Below, one piece after another: positions 1-5,802 of a stretch of DNA of 7,320 nucleotides; the stretch's first letter is position 1; the number at the start of each line of letters is the position of its first letter. The notes under the pieces were generated by a model that ran no database searches, was not told the DNA's origin, and worked only from the letters and a program-made list of their open reading frames with translations. The stretch lies in NCBI GenBank assembly GCA_024640835.1, contig JAHEEH010000081.1, positions 1-7,320 of the forward strand, written 5' to 3'. Source of the stretch: Bacteroidota bacterium (GTDB lineage Bacteria > Bacteroidota > Rhodothermia > Rhodothermales > UBA10348). Made by a program: the position numbers and the translations under genes.

Positions 1-955
1 GTGTGATCCGGAGGAGGTCGCGATCGTCCGCAATGCCTCGGAAGGGCTGCAGATCTGCCAGTTGGGGATCGATTTCGCGCCGGGAGACGAGGTGCTCACG
101 ACCACGCACGACTATCCGCGCATGATCACGACCTTCCAGCAGCGGGAGCGCCGGGACGGGATCAAGCTCGTGCAGTTTCCGCTGCCCGTTCCGGCGGAGG
201 ACCCGGACGAGGTGGTTCGCCTCTTCGAATCGCACATCACGCCGCGCACCAAGGCGATCCTGATGTGTCACATCGTCAACATCACCGGGCAGATCCTGCC
301 GGTCAAGGCCGTGGTGCAGATGGCCCGCGCCCGGGGAATCCCGGTGATCGTGGACGGGGCTCATTCCTTTGCGCACTTCCACTTCACGCACGAGGACCTG
401 GACTGCGATTACTTCGCGACCAGCCTGCACAAGTGGCTGTTCGCTCCGCACGGCACGGGAATGCTGTACGTCCGTAAGGACCGGATTCCAGGCCTGTGGC
501 CGATGATGGCGGCGCCGGAGACGCTGGACGACAACATCAGGAAGTTCGAGGAGATCGGAACGCACCCGGCCGCCAACTTCCTGGCGATCGGCGAAGCGCT
601 CACGTTCCACCAGGGCATCGGCCCGGAGCGCAAGGAAGCCCGCCTGCGCTACCTGCGGGACTACTGGGCGACGCGCCTGCTCGAGCACGACCGCGTCCGG
701 CTGCATACCAGCCTCAAGCCCGAATTCTCCTGCACCATCGCGAACGTGCAGATCGACGGCGTCGAGAGCGGTGCACTGGGCAACTACCTCTGGGACGAGC
801 ATCGCATCATCGTCACCCCGATCAAGCATCCCGACTTCGAGGGCCTTCGCATCACCCCGAACGTGTACACGACGATCGAGGAATTGGACCGATTCGTCGA
901 TGCGATGGAGCACGTGGTTCGGCACGGGCTCCCGGAGCGATACGTACAATCCTGA
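1..955 (+). CDS. Class V PLP-dependent aminotransferase, isopenicillin-N-epimerase-like (5' end missing)
   Basis: This gene enters from the left edge. The frame is open from base 2 and gives 317 residues, so the N-terminal part lies outside. Directly visible: a VRNASEGL segment near the start (a cofactor-phosphate region in class V enzymes), VDGAH with the aspartate at 353-355 expected to contact the PLP pyridine nitrogen, and SLHKW with the Schiff-base lysine at 431-433. Near the C-terminus the arginine of LRITPN (848-850) is the usual substrate-carboxylate ligand. The FEEIGTHPAANFLAIGEAL segment and overall layout match the isopenicillin N epimerase-like branch of fold type I. That branch includes transaminases, epimerases and lyases, so the substrate cannot be read from sequence. 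A TTG at 62 could be mistaken for the start, but the conserved upstream residues show the gene begins earlier. lhgO follows after 16 bp, suggesting co-transcription. Confidence 0.9.
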   Translation, partial: CDPEEVAIVRNASEGLQICQLGIDFAPGDEVLTTTHDYPRMITTFQQRERRDGIKLVQFPLPVPAEDPDEVVRLFESHITPRTKAILMCHIVNITGQILPVKAVVQMARARGIPVIVDGAHSFAHFHFTHEDLDCDYFATSLHKWLFAPHGTGMLYVRKDRIPGLWPMMAAPETLDDNIRKFEEIGTHPAANFLAIGEALTFHQGIGPERKEARLRYLRDYWATRLLEHDRVRLHTSLKPEFSCTIANVQIDGVESGALGNYLWDEHRIIVTPIKHPDFEGLRITPNVYTTIEELDRFVDAMEHVVRHGLPERYVQS

Positions 956-971
956 AGCCGGGCACCCGGGT

Positions 972-2180
972 ATGCACGACCCCGTCGTCATCATCGGGGG
1001 GGGCATCGTAGGCCTGTCGACCGCCTGGCACCTGTCGCGGTCCATGGGCCCGGGATCCGTCCTGGTGCTGGAGAAGGAGAAGGACGTCGGACTGCACCAG
1101 ACCGGACACAATTCCGGCGTGGTCCATTCCGGCATCTACTACCGCCCGGGCACGCTCAAGGCCAGGCTGTGCCGGACGGGCGGGGAGTTGCTGGAGAGGT
1201 TCTGCGAGGAGCGATCCATCCCGTTCGAGCGATGCGGCAAGGTGGTCGTGGCCGTAGATCCCGGAGAGGAAGAACGGTTGCCCGGACTCGTGGAGAGGGG
1301 ACGGGCGAACGGGGTGACGTGCCGCGTGATCCGTCGCGAGGAGCTCGTCGAACGGGAGCCGCACGTGCGGGGCAGGGCCGCCATACTCGTCGAGGACACC
1401 GGGATCGTCGACTTTCTGGAGGTGAGCCGACGTCTCGCGGCGGAATTGGAGCTCTCGGGAAACGAGGTGCGCCGGGGAGCCCGCGTGCGCTCGATCGTGA
1501 GGGACGGGTCGGGCTACAGGGTCGGAGTCGGTGACGGGATCGTCCGGGCCCGTTTCGTGGTGAACTGCGGCGGGCTGCATGCCGATCGGATCGCCCGGCT
1601 CGCGGGGGAGCACGCCGACGTGCAACTGGTGCCGTTCCGCGGACAGTACTTCGAGCTGACCGGCAGGGCGCGAGGCTATTGCCGACACCTGGTCTATCCC
1701 GTCCCCGATCCAGCCTACCCCTTTCTCGGCGTTCATCTGACGCGCCACATCGACGGCCGCGTGGACTGCGGTCCGAACGCGGTGCCGGCGTTCGCGCGCG
1801 AGGGCTATCGGGCACGGAACGTCAACCTGCGCGACGTGCTGGAGATCGTGGCAGGCAGCGGGTTTCGGCGCATGGCCATGCGGAACTGGCGCACGGGACT
1901 CGGAGAGATCGTCCGGGCATCCACCAGGTCCCGCTTCGTGAGCGCCGTGCGTCGCCTCGTGCCCGATGTCGAGCCGGAGGATCTGCTGGCGGCGCCCTCC
2001 GGCGTGCGGGCCCAGGCGCTCTGGCCCGATGGCACCCTGGCCGACGATTTCGTGGTCCGGGAGGTGCCGGGCGCCCTGCACGTGGTGAACGCGCCGTCGC
2101 CGGCAGCCACCGCGGGCCTGGCGATCGGCTCGTACCTGTCGGACCGGGTTCGAACGAGTCTGGGACTGGCGGGCGAATGA
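972..2180 (+). CDS. lhgO: L-2-hydroxyglutarate oxidase/dehydrogenase LhgO, FAD-dependent
   Basis: The 402-residue protein belongs to the DAO family of flavoproteins and should oxidise L-2-hydroxyglutarate to 2-oxoglutarate, passing electrons to oxygen or the quinone pool. The N-terminus has a Rossmann GxGxxG (G9-G14 in VVIIGGGIVG) and the acidic end of the second strand (E34 in LVLEKE). HQTGHNSGVVHSGIYY at 42-57, VYPVPDPAYPFLGVHLTR in the middle, and GVRAQA plus NAPSPAAT near the C-terminus are hallmarks I recognise from LhgO of enterobacteria, which is about 20 residues longer. ATG at 972 was chosen because MHDPVVIIGGG starts directly on the FAD strand; the frame upstream is open but overlaps the preceding gene and looks non-protein-like. 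There is no clear Shine-Dalgarno: a CCGGG/CCCGG inverted repeat at 958-969 sits there instead, so translational coupling to the upstream gene is plausible. A run of eight G (996-1003) encodes the glycine motif. In other bacteria LhgO clears L-2-hydroxyglutarate made by promiscuous dehydrogenases or by glutarate and lysine catabolism. Confidence 0.93.
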   Translation: MHDPVVIIGGGIVGLSTAWHLSRSMGPGSVLVLEKEKDVGLHQTGHNSGVVHSGIYYRPGTLKARLCRTGGELLERFCEERSIPFERCGKVVVAVDPGEEERLPGLVERGRANGVTCRVIRREELVEREPHVRGRAAILVEDTGIVDFLEVSRRLAAELELSGNEVRRGARVRSIVRDGSGYRVGVGDGIVRARFVVNCGGLHADRIARLAGEHADVQLVPFRGQYFELTGRARGYCRHLVYPVPDPAYPFLGVHLTRHIDGRVDCGPNAVPAFAREGYRARNVNLRDVLEIVAGSGFRRMAMRNWRTGLGEIVRASTRSRFVSAVRRLVPDVEPEDLLAAPSGVRAQALWPDGTLADDFVVREVPGALHVVNAPSPAATAGLAIGSYLSDRVRTSLGLAGE

Positions 2181-2184
2181 CAGA

Positions 2185-2206
2185 CGCCCGGCGGAGGGGC
2201 CGGGCG
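2185..2206 (+). terminator. GC-rich hairpin just after lhgO, possible terminator
   Basis: A perfect 7-bp stem, CGCCCGG (2185-2191) with CCGGGCG (2200-2206), encloses an 8-nt loop and begins 4 nt after the lhgO stop codon. There is no T tract behind it, so it is either a weak terminator, an mRNA 3'-end stabiliser, or the first element of the hairpin cluster that follows. Confidence 0.4.
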
Positions 2207-2218
2207 CTTGGCGACGGG

Positions 2219-2396
2219 GCCCTCCTGAGGGCGTCCCAGATCCGGGATCTGCAAACGGTCGAGCATCGACCGAGGCCGGATCGGCACCTGCCGTCCGACA
2301 CGATCATGAAGTGCTGGTCTGTCGGCCCACGCAGGGGAGCGTACCGTCTGCCTGAGGGTACGGTCGCCCCTGTCCGATGTCTGCAAGGCAGTTCGG
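2219..2396 (+). other. Cluster of six consecutive hairpins; possible structured RNA
   Basis: No convincing gene lies here, but short inverted repeats are packed nearly end to end. They are: GCCCTC/GAGGGC at 2219-2232 (2-nt spacer); CAGATCC/GGATCTG at 2237-2251 (1-nt spacer); CGGTCGA/TCGACCG at 2256-2272 (3-nt spacer); CGGA-t-CGGC/GCCG-TCCG at 2277-2297 (4-nt loop, one bulged T); CAGGGG...ACCGT/ACGGT...CCCCTG at 2332-2372 (internal loop); and CCGA..CTGC/GCAG.TCGG at 2374-2396. The first four are each separated by exactly 4 nt. The 1-3 nt spacers would open to slightly larger loops in RNA, and as DNA they resemble dyad protein-binding sites. I recognise no riboswitch or known RNA family. It could be a structured 3' UTR, a small RNA, operators, or a chance concentration in GC-rich DNA. 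Confidence 0.45.
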
Positions 2397-2404
2397 GGTA
2401 TTCG

Positions 2405-2493
2405 CGACGGGGCTTCCCTCATGGCCATGCGCAATAGGTGGTTGACGCCATGCCTGCTCTTTGGAACGGATCACGACAGGGCTTCCCCGATGG
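2405..2493 (+). repeat. Imperfect 20-bp direct repeat pair
   Basis: CGACGGGGCTTCCCTCATGG (2405-2424) and CGACAGGGCTTCCCCGATGG (2474-2493) match at 17 of 20 positions with starts 69 bp apart. A second short repeat interleaves: TCGGGGTATTC (2393-2403), TCGGGGTGTTC (2500-2510) and TCGGGTGTTC (2521-2530). The second 20-mer also starts a hairpin, CCCCGA (2485-2490) with TCGGGG (2500-2505). The CATGGCCATG palindrome at 2420-2429 lies at the end of the first copy. The stretch lies ahead of the 2566 gene, so the copies could be regulator sites or remnants of duplicated sequence. No function can be assigned. Confidence 0.4.
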
Positions 2494-2547
2494 TGTCTGT
2501 CGGGGTGTTCCGACGGTAGATCGGGTGTTCCTCGCATCTTGCGCGCC

Positions 2548-2554
2548 GGGAGGA
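2548..2554 (+). promoter_or_regulatory. Ribosome binding site deciding the TTG start at 2566
   Basis: GGGAGGA at 2548-2554 lies 11 nt before an in-frame TTG at 2566. It is the only good Shine-Dalgarno match in this frame; the alternative TTG at 2461 and GTG at 2593 have none at proper spacing. Confidence 0.5.
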
Positions 2555-2565
2555 CAAACCCCATA

Positions 2566-3069
2566 TTGAAGGTCCGCTCCAACCGAAATCCCGTGTCCCG
2601 ACCCGTACCTGCACCGACGGAGGAGAACCTCTACTCGAGGTGCCGTTACGTGGGCGACGACCGCCTGTACATGGGACGCGCGGTGCTTACGCGCACGGAC
2701 CTCCGCGTGACCGGTTGGACGGGCGCACACCATGTGTCACTCCGGATTCCCCTGGCGACGGTGACCGGCCTGGAGCGCGGTTCGCGGGGTCGGGAGCCGA
2801 TGCTCGTCGTGGAGGCGGAAGGCGGCATCCACCTGGCGCTGGGCGTCTCCGCTCCGGGGCTGTGGCGTTGGGCGGTGCGGGAGCGGCTCCCCGACGGCCA
2901 CCGGCTCCGGAATACCCCGGACGAAACGCCTGCTCCTGTCGCCGTCCCGACTCAACCGGCACGTCGGTCGTTCGCGCTTCGGATTGCGTACACCGGTAGG
3001 GACCGCGTCCCGGCGTCCTTCGAACCGCGCATGCGGTGGCGGCGCCTGGACGAGTTGGTCTCCGCCTGA
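2566..3069 (+). CDS. Hypothetical protein with a PH/GRAM-like core
   Basis: I do not recognise a named family for this 167-residue protein. Residues about 25-108 read like a small beta-barrel of bacterial PH or GRAM type. A strand with GRAVLTRTDLRVTGW is followed by SLRIPLATVTGLERGSRGREPMLVVEAEGGIHLALG, and a tryptophan-containing helix (PGLWRWAVRERL) closes the unit. The tail (120-167) is rich in proline and arginine with no clear motif. No signal peptide or membrane segment is visible, so it is probably cytoplasmic. The start is uncertain: TTG at 2566 is preferred for its ribosome binding site, while the frame stays open back to a TTG at 2461. Residues upstream of 2566 look less protein-like and overlap the direct repeats. 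The stop lies 6 bp from the stop of the opposing GNAT gene. No function is claimed beyond a possible lipid- or protein-binding fold. Confidence 0.65.
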   Translation: MKVRSNRNPVSRPVPAPTEENLYSRCRYVGDDRLYMGRAVLTRTDLRVTGWTGAHHVSLRIPLATVTGLERGSRGREPMLVVEAEGGIHLALGVSAPGLWRWAVRERLPDGHRLRNTPDETPAPVAVPTQPARRSFALRIAYTGRDRVPASFEPRMRWRRLDELVSA

Positions 3070-3075
3070 TCGGTC

Positions 3076-3684
3076 TCAGTCGTCGTGGTGCTCGTCGGAG
3101 CGGGGCGGCGGCGCACCGGGATCGAACAACATGCCCGTGCACAGACAGTGCTGCTTGTTGGTGCGGGTCAGGATATCCACGTTGGGGCAGCTCTGGCATC
3201 CCTTCCAGAACACGTCATCCTGCGTCAACTCCGAGAACGTCACGGGTCGATACCCCAGGTCTGCATTGATCTTCATCACCGCCAGGCTCGTGGTGATGCC
3301 GAAGAGCTTCGAATCCGGATACCGTTCACGGGAAAGCCGGAACGCGCGTCGCTTGATCCGCCGCGCGAGGCCATGCTTGCGAAACTCGGGTACGACAATG
3401 AGCCCCGAATTGGCCACGTATCGGCCGTGCTCCCACGTCTCGACGTAGCAGAAGCCGGCAAGACGAGCCTCGCACAGGGCGATGACGGCCTTGCCTTCCT
3501 CCATCTTGCCCTGGATGTATTCCGGCGTCCGCTTGGCAATACCGGTCCCGCGGATGCGGGCAGCATCGGCCATTTCGGCACAGATCCGCTCGGCATACCG
3601 GAAATCGTCCGGCCCCGCCACGCGGACCGTCACGACGGGAACGGGCTCCGGCACGTTGCCGGCAGCCGCCGGAAGAGCGCTCAT
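3076..3684 (-). CDS. GNAT N-acetyltransferase with C-terminal Cys cluster; possible N-acylglutamate synthase
   Basis: The 202-residue protein has a GNAT fold at about residues 17-150. VVPEFRKHGLARRI (97-110) is motif A, where R102-K-H-G-L-A matches the R/Q-x-x-G-x-G/A pyrophosphate loop that binds acyl-CoA. RGTGIAKRTPEYIQGKMEEGKAVIAL (45-70) and GYRPVTFSELTQDDVFWKGCQSC (144-166) are unusually characteristic. I associate this pattern with a Bacteroidota-type GNAT family found with arginine genes and proposed to make N-acetyl- or N-succinylglutamate; that link is from memory and unproven here. C163, C166, C180 and C182 form a C-x2-C, C-x-C cluster that could bind a metal or sense arginine or redox state. 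No arginine gene is in the window. ATG at 3684 has no Shine-Dalgarno; the conserved domain begins near residue 18, so a GTG start at codon 11 or 18 is possible. The gene is divergent from aroC. Confidence 0.88.
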   Translation of the reverse strand: MSALPAAAGNVPEPVPVVTVRVAGPDDFRYAERICAEMADAARIRGTGIAKRTPEYIQGKMEEGKAVIALCEARLAGFCYVETWEHGRYVANSGLIVVPEFRKHGLARRIKRRAFRLSRERYPDSKLFGITTSLAVMKINADLGYRPVTFSELTQDDVFWKGCQSCPNVDILTRTNKQHCLCTGMLFDPGAPPPRSDEHHDD

Positions 3685-3841
3685 ACGCGTACGGTTCTGA
3701 GGATAAGCGCCATATAATGCGGCTTTCACGGCGAAGTTCGCATCGCACGGGACGAGGCGATCATTTCCACGCGGCGTCCCGGAGCGATCCGCGCGAACAC
3801 CGTATCTTCCGGGCCGCCGACCGGACCATTCCACGCTGCCC
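3685..3841. promoter_or_regulatory. Divergent intergenic region between the GNAT gene and aroC
   Basis: Promoters for both genes must lie in or near these 157 bp unless transcription reads in from elsewhere. A perfect TATAAT (3713-3718, + strand) stands out in GC-rich DNA and would give aroC a leader of roughly 115 nt, but no good -35 box lies 16-19 bp upstream. A TATCTT at 3803-3808 is a weaker alternative with a short leader. On the minus strand the same AT island reads TTATAT and may serve the GNAT gene. No operator or riboswitch was recognised. Confidence 0.35.
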
Positions 3842-5020
3842 ATGATCCGCTACCTGACTGCAGGAGAATCCCACGGTGAGGCGTTGGTCGGGATCGTCGA
3901 GGGCATGCCGGCCGGGGTCCCGGTCACCGCATCCTACCTGGACGGGCATCTTGCCCGGAGATGGTTGGGGTTCGGGCGGGGTGGACGGGCCCGGATAGAG
4001 CAGGACCGCATACACGTCTACTCGGGGATCCGCTTCGGCAGGACCATGGGCAGCCCCGTCGCCCTTCGGCTCGACAACGCGGCGTACCTCCGCGACCGGT
4101 CCGGCTGGCCGGAAGTCATGTCCGTCGAAGCGACGGACGAACCGGTGGAGAAGATCACGCTGCCCCGGCCCGGCCATGCCGACCTGGCAGGAGTCCAGAA
4201 GTATGGTTTCGACGACATCCGTCCGGTAATCGATCGGTCGAGTGCGCGCGAGACGGCCATGCGGGTAGCCTGCTGCTCGGTGGCGAGGCGGCTGCTCGAG
4301 GAGTTCGGCATCGAGGTGGGCTCGCACGTGGTTCGCATCGGGAACGTGTCGGCCGGGGATCCTGCTCCCGCCGTGGATCGCCTGATCCGCGAGGGCGGGG
4401 CGCGGGCTCTCTACGGCGAGGCCGACCGGAGCGAGGTCCGCATGCTCGATTCCGATGCGTCGCGCCGGGCGATCGAGCACATCGTGGAGACCAGGGAGAA
4501 CGGCGACTCACTCGGCGGCGTGTACGAAGTCGTCGTGACCGGCGTCCCGCCGGGTCTCGGCTCGTACGTGCACTGGGACCGGCGCCTGGACGGACTCCTG
4601 GCGCAGGCGATTCTGTCGATCCAGGCGCAGAAGGGGGTCGAGATCGGAGACGGCGTTGCCGCTGCGGGCCTTCCGGGGTCGCAGGTTCACGACGAGATAC
4701 TCCCGGGACTTTCGCGCCGGTCGAATCGGGCCGGAGGTGTGGAGGGCGGCGTGAGCAACGGGATGCCGATCGTCGTTCGGGGCTACATGAAGCCGATTCC
4801 CACGCTCATTCGTCCGCTGGGGACGGTGGATCTCCGGACGGGCGAGGCACAGCCGACGCGGTACGAGCGCAGCGACGTAACATCCGTTCCGGCGGCGTCG
4901 ACCGTCGCGGAGGCCACGGTCGCGATGGTGATCGCCAACGCGTTCCTGCAGAAGTACGGGGGCGACAGCCTGGACGAGATCCGCGGCCGCTACGAGCGCG
5001 AGCGAGAGGCCGGACCGTAA
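3842..5020 (+). CDS. aroC: Chorismate synthase
   Basis: The 392-residue enzyme catalyses the last shikimate-pathway step, anti-1,4-elimination of phosphate from 5-enolpyruvylshikimate-3-phosphate to chorismate, using reduced FMN. Visible signatures: LTAGESHG at 5-12 with catalytic His11; GFGRGGRARIEQDRIHVYSGIRFGRTMGSPVAL at 43-75; RPGHADLAGVQKYGF with His112; DRSSARETAMRV at 131-142; and SNRAGGVEGGVSNGMPIVVRGYMKPIPTL at 294-322 for flavin and phosphate contacts. ERSD at 342-345 contains the conserved aspartate. Length and layout fit the monofunctional family without an attached reductase, so FMN must be reduced by another enzyme. The ATG at 3842 is fixed by the conserved MIRYLTAGESHG terminus, although no Shine-Dalgarno precedes it. 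No other aromatic-pathway gene is next to it; it stands alone between a divergent and a convergent gene. Confidence 0.98.
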   Translation: MIRYLTAGESHGEALVGIVEGMPAGVPVTASYLDGHLARRWLGFGRGGRARIEQDRIHVYSGIRFGRTMGSPVALRLDNAAYLRDRSGWPEVMSVEATDEPVEKITLPRPGHADLAGVQKYGFDDIRPVIDRSSARETAMRVACCSVARRLLEEFGIEVGSHVVRIGNVSAGDPAPAVDRLIREGGARALYGEADRSEVRMLDSDASRRAIEHIVETRENGDSLGGVYEVVVTGVPPGLGSYVHWDRRLDGLLAQAILSIQAQKGVEIGDGVAAAGLPGSQVHDEILPGLSRRSNRAGGVEGGVSNGMPIVVRGYMKPIPTLIRPLGTVDLRTGEAQPTRYERSDVTSVPAASTVAEATVAMVIANAFLQKYGGDSLDEIRGRYEREREAGP

Positions 5021-5066
5021 ACGGAAGGAGGCCCGCCCCGTCGGGTGCAGGCCTCCGGGTTTACGG
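5015..5066. terminator. Bidirectional terminator between aroC and the LTxxQ gene
   Basis: CCGTAAAC (5015-5022) pairs with GTTTACGG (5059-5066), and inside it GGAGGCC (5027-5033) pairs with GGCCTCC (5050-5056), with an asymmetric GGAA/GG internal loop and a 16-nt apical loop. On the + strand the inner stem is followed by GGGTTTA; on the - strand by TTCCGTTTA, so each direction has a short T-containing tail. It overlaps the aroC stop codon (5018-5020) and lies 20 bp beyond the stop of the opposing gene, the expected place for a shared terminator. Confidence 0.75.
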
Positions 5067-5085
5067 ACAGGATGGCCCGGTTCCG

Positions 5086-5745
5086 TCAGCGGCCGAACCG
5101 CAATCCGGAACGAGTTCCGCGTGCGCCACGGAATCGCACGCCGGCGCCGGAAGGGCGCGCGTCCTGCCGACGCATGGACCTGGCGGATGTGCGGGCGCTC
5201 ATGATACCCGACAGGGCTTCGTGGATGCGGAGAATCCTGACCTGCTCGTCGGTGAGCTGCAGGGCTTTCTTCATGCTCTCGAGGCGGAACCGGCGCTGGT
5301 TGGCCATCGCTCCGGTCGCGGCTGCGGGGACGGCATCGGAGCGGACCTGCCGAGCTCCTGCCCTGCGGAATCCCTCTGCCATTCCCCTGCGAAAGATCGC
5401 GGCGCCTCGGGAGGTCTCGAACAGCTTGTCCAACTGCTCATCCGAGAGGCTTCGGTCCAGTACGGCGGCGAGCATCCACCCGTCTCCGCGCTGCCCTGTC
5501 TCCTCGTCGACCTGCATCACGCCACGGACGGCAGCCATCTGGGTGTCGGACAGGTCGAGCCGCTCGCCGAACCGCGCCAGGGCGGCCTCGTGTCGGGCCT
5601 CGCGCTGTTCCACGCGCTGGGCGCGCCGTGCCTCCTGCCGCCCGGTCCGGTCTGCCGCGGTCTGTCGGCCCGCCGCCGGCGCCGCCGCCAGGAGCAGCGC
5701 AATGGCGACCGGGACCACCCGGCCTCTATGGTTCGCGATGTTCAT
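5086..5745 (-). CDS. Exported LTxxQ-motif (Spy/CpxP-like) protein
   Basis: This 219-residue protein starts with a Sec signal peptide: basic MNIANHRGR, hydrophobic VVPVAIALLLAAAPAA, cleavage probably near residues 25-27. The mature part is charged, helical and rich in Arg and Gln. It carries LDLSDTQM (63-70), LSDEQL (100-105) and LQLTDEQV (162-169), three copies of the L-[ST]-D-x-Q pattern typical of the Spy/CpxP/LTxxQ family, whose studied members act in the periplasm in envelope-stress sensing, chaperoning or metal resistance. The C-terminus ends in an Arg/Gly-rich basic tail (184-219), not part of the core fold. The start at 5745 is chosen over in-frame 5808 because GGAGGT lies 5 nt upstream, the signal peptide begins there, and a promoter falls inside the longer reading. 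A role in stress response is inference; no sensor kinase or efflux genes are adjacent. Confidence 0.82.
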   Translation of the reverse strand: MNIANHRGRVVPVAIALLLAAAPAAGRQTAADRTGRQEARRAQRVEQREARHEAALARFGERLDLSDTQMAAVRGVMQVDEETGQRGDGWMLAAVLDRSLSDEQLDKLFETSRGAAIFRRGMAEGFRRAGARQVRSDAVPAAATGAMANQRRFRLESMKKALQLTDEQVRILRIHEALSGIMSARTSARSMRRQDARPSGAGVRFRGARGTRSGLRFGR

Positions 5746-5750
5746 GGGGT

Positions 5751-5756
5751 ACCTCC
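5751..5756 (-). promoter_or_regulatory. Strong ribosome binding site of the LTxxQ gene
   Basis: The minus strand reads GGAGGT five bases before the ATG at 5745. It is one of the best Shine-Dalgarno sequences in the window and settles the start codon. Confidence 0.8.
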
Positions 5757-5770
5757 GCTGGGTTTCGTTG

Positions 5771-5798
5771 ATTGTCATGTGCCGTACATCACTCTCAA
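5771..5798 (-). promoter_or_regulatory. Sigma-70-like promoter of the LTxxQ gene
   Basis: On the minus strand TTGAGA (5798-5793, five of six to the -35 consensus) is separated by 16 bp from GACAAT (5776-5771, four of six to the -10 consensus). Transcription would start near 5764, leaving a leader of about 20 nt that contains the GGAGGT site. This supports the shorter coding region. The consensus used is the proteobacterial one, so the call is tentative for another phylum. Confidence 0.45.
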
Positions 5799-5802
5799 CG
5801 GA

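Noticed and set aside
852..2081. Long open frame antisense to lhgO
   Set aside because: Antisense frames of this length are common opposite GC-rich genes. The + strand protein has full family motifs, while the antisense product is compositionally odd.
2177..2437. An 86-codon frame whose ATG overlaps the lhgO stop (ATGA), with fairly GC-rich third positions at first
   Set aside because: The product is low-complexity, Arg-rich and without motifs; it has no Shine-Dalgarno of its own, and the region is better explained by the hairpin cluster. Conservation of the frame in relatives would reverse this.
2442..2470. TTGACG resembling a -35 box upstream of the 2566 gene
   Set aside because: At 16-18 bp downstream there is only GC-rich sequence with no -10-like hexamer, so I do not call a promoter.
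2181..2565. tRNA, riboswitch or known small RNA in the longest intergenic stretch
   Set aside because: No T-loop-like GTTCGANTC, no TPP, cobalamin, SAM or FMN core, and no SRP or 6S-like pattern could be found by eye. A covariance-model search would be decisive.
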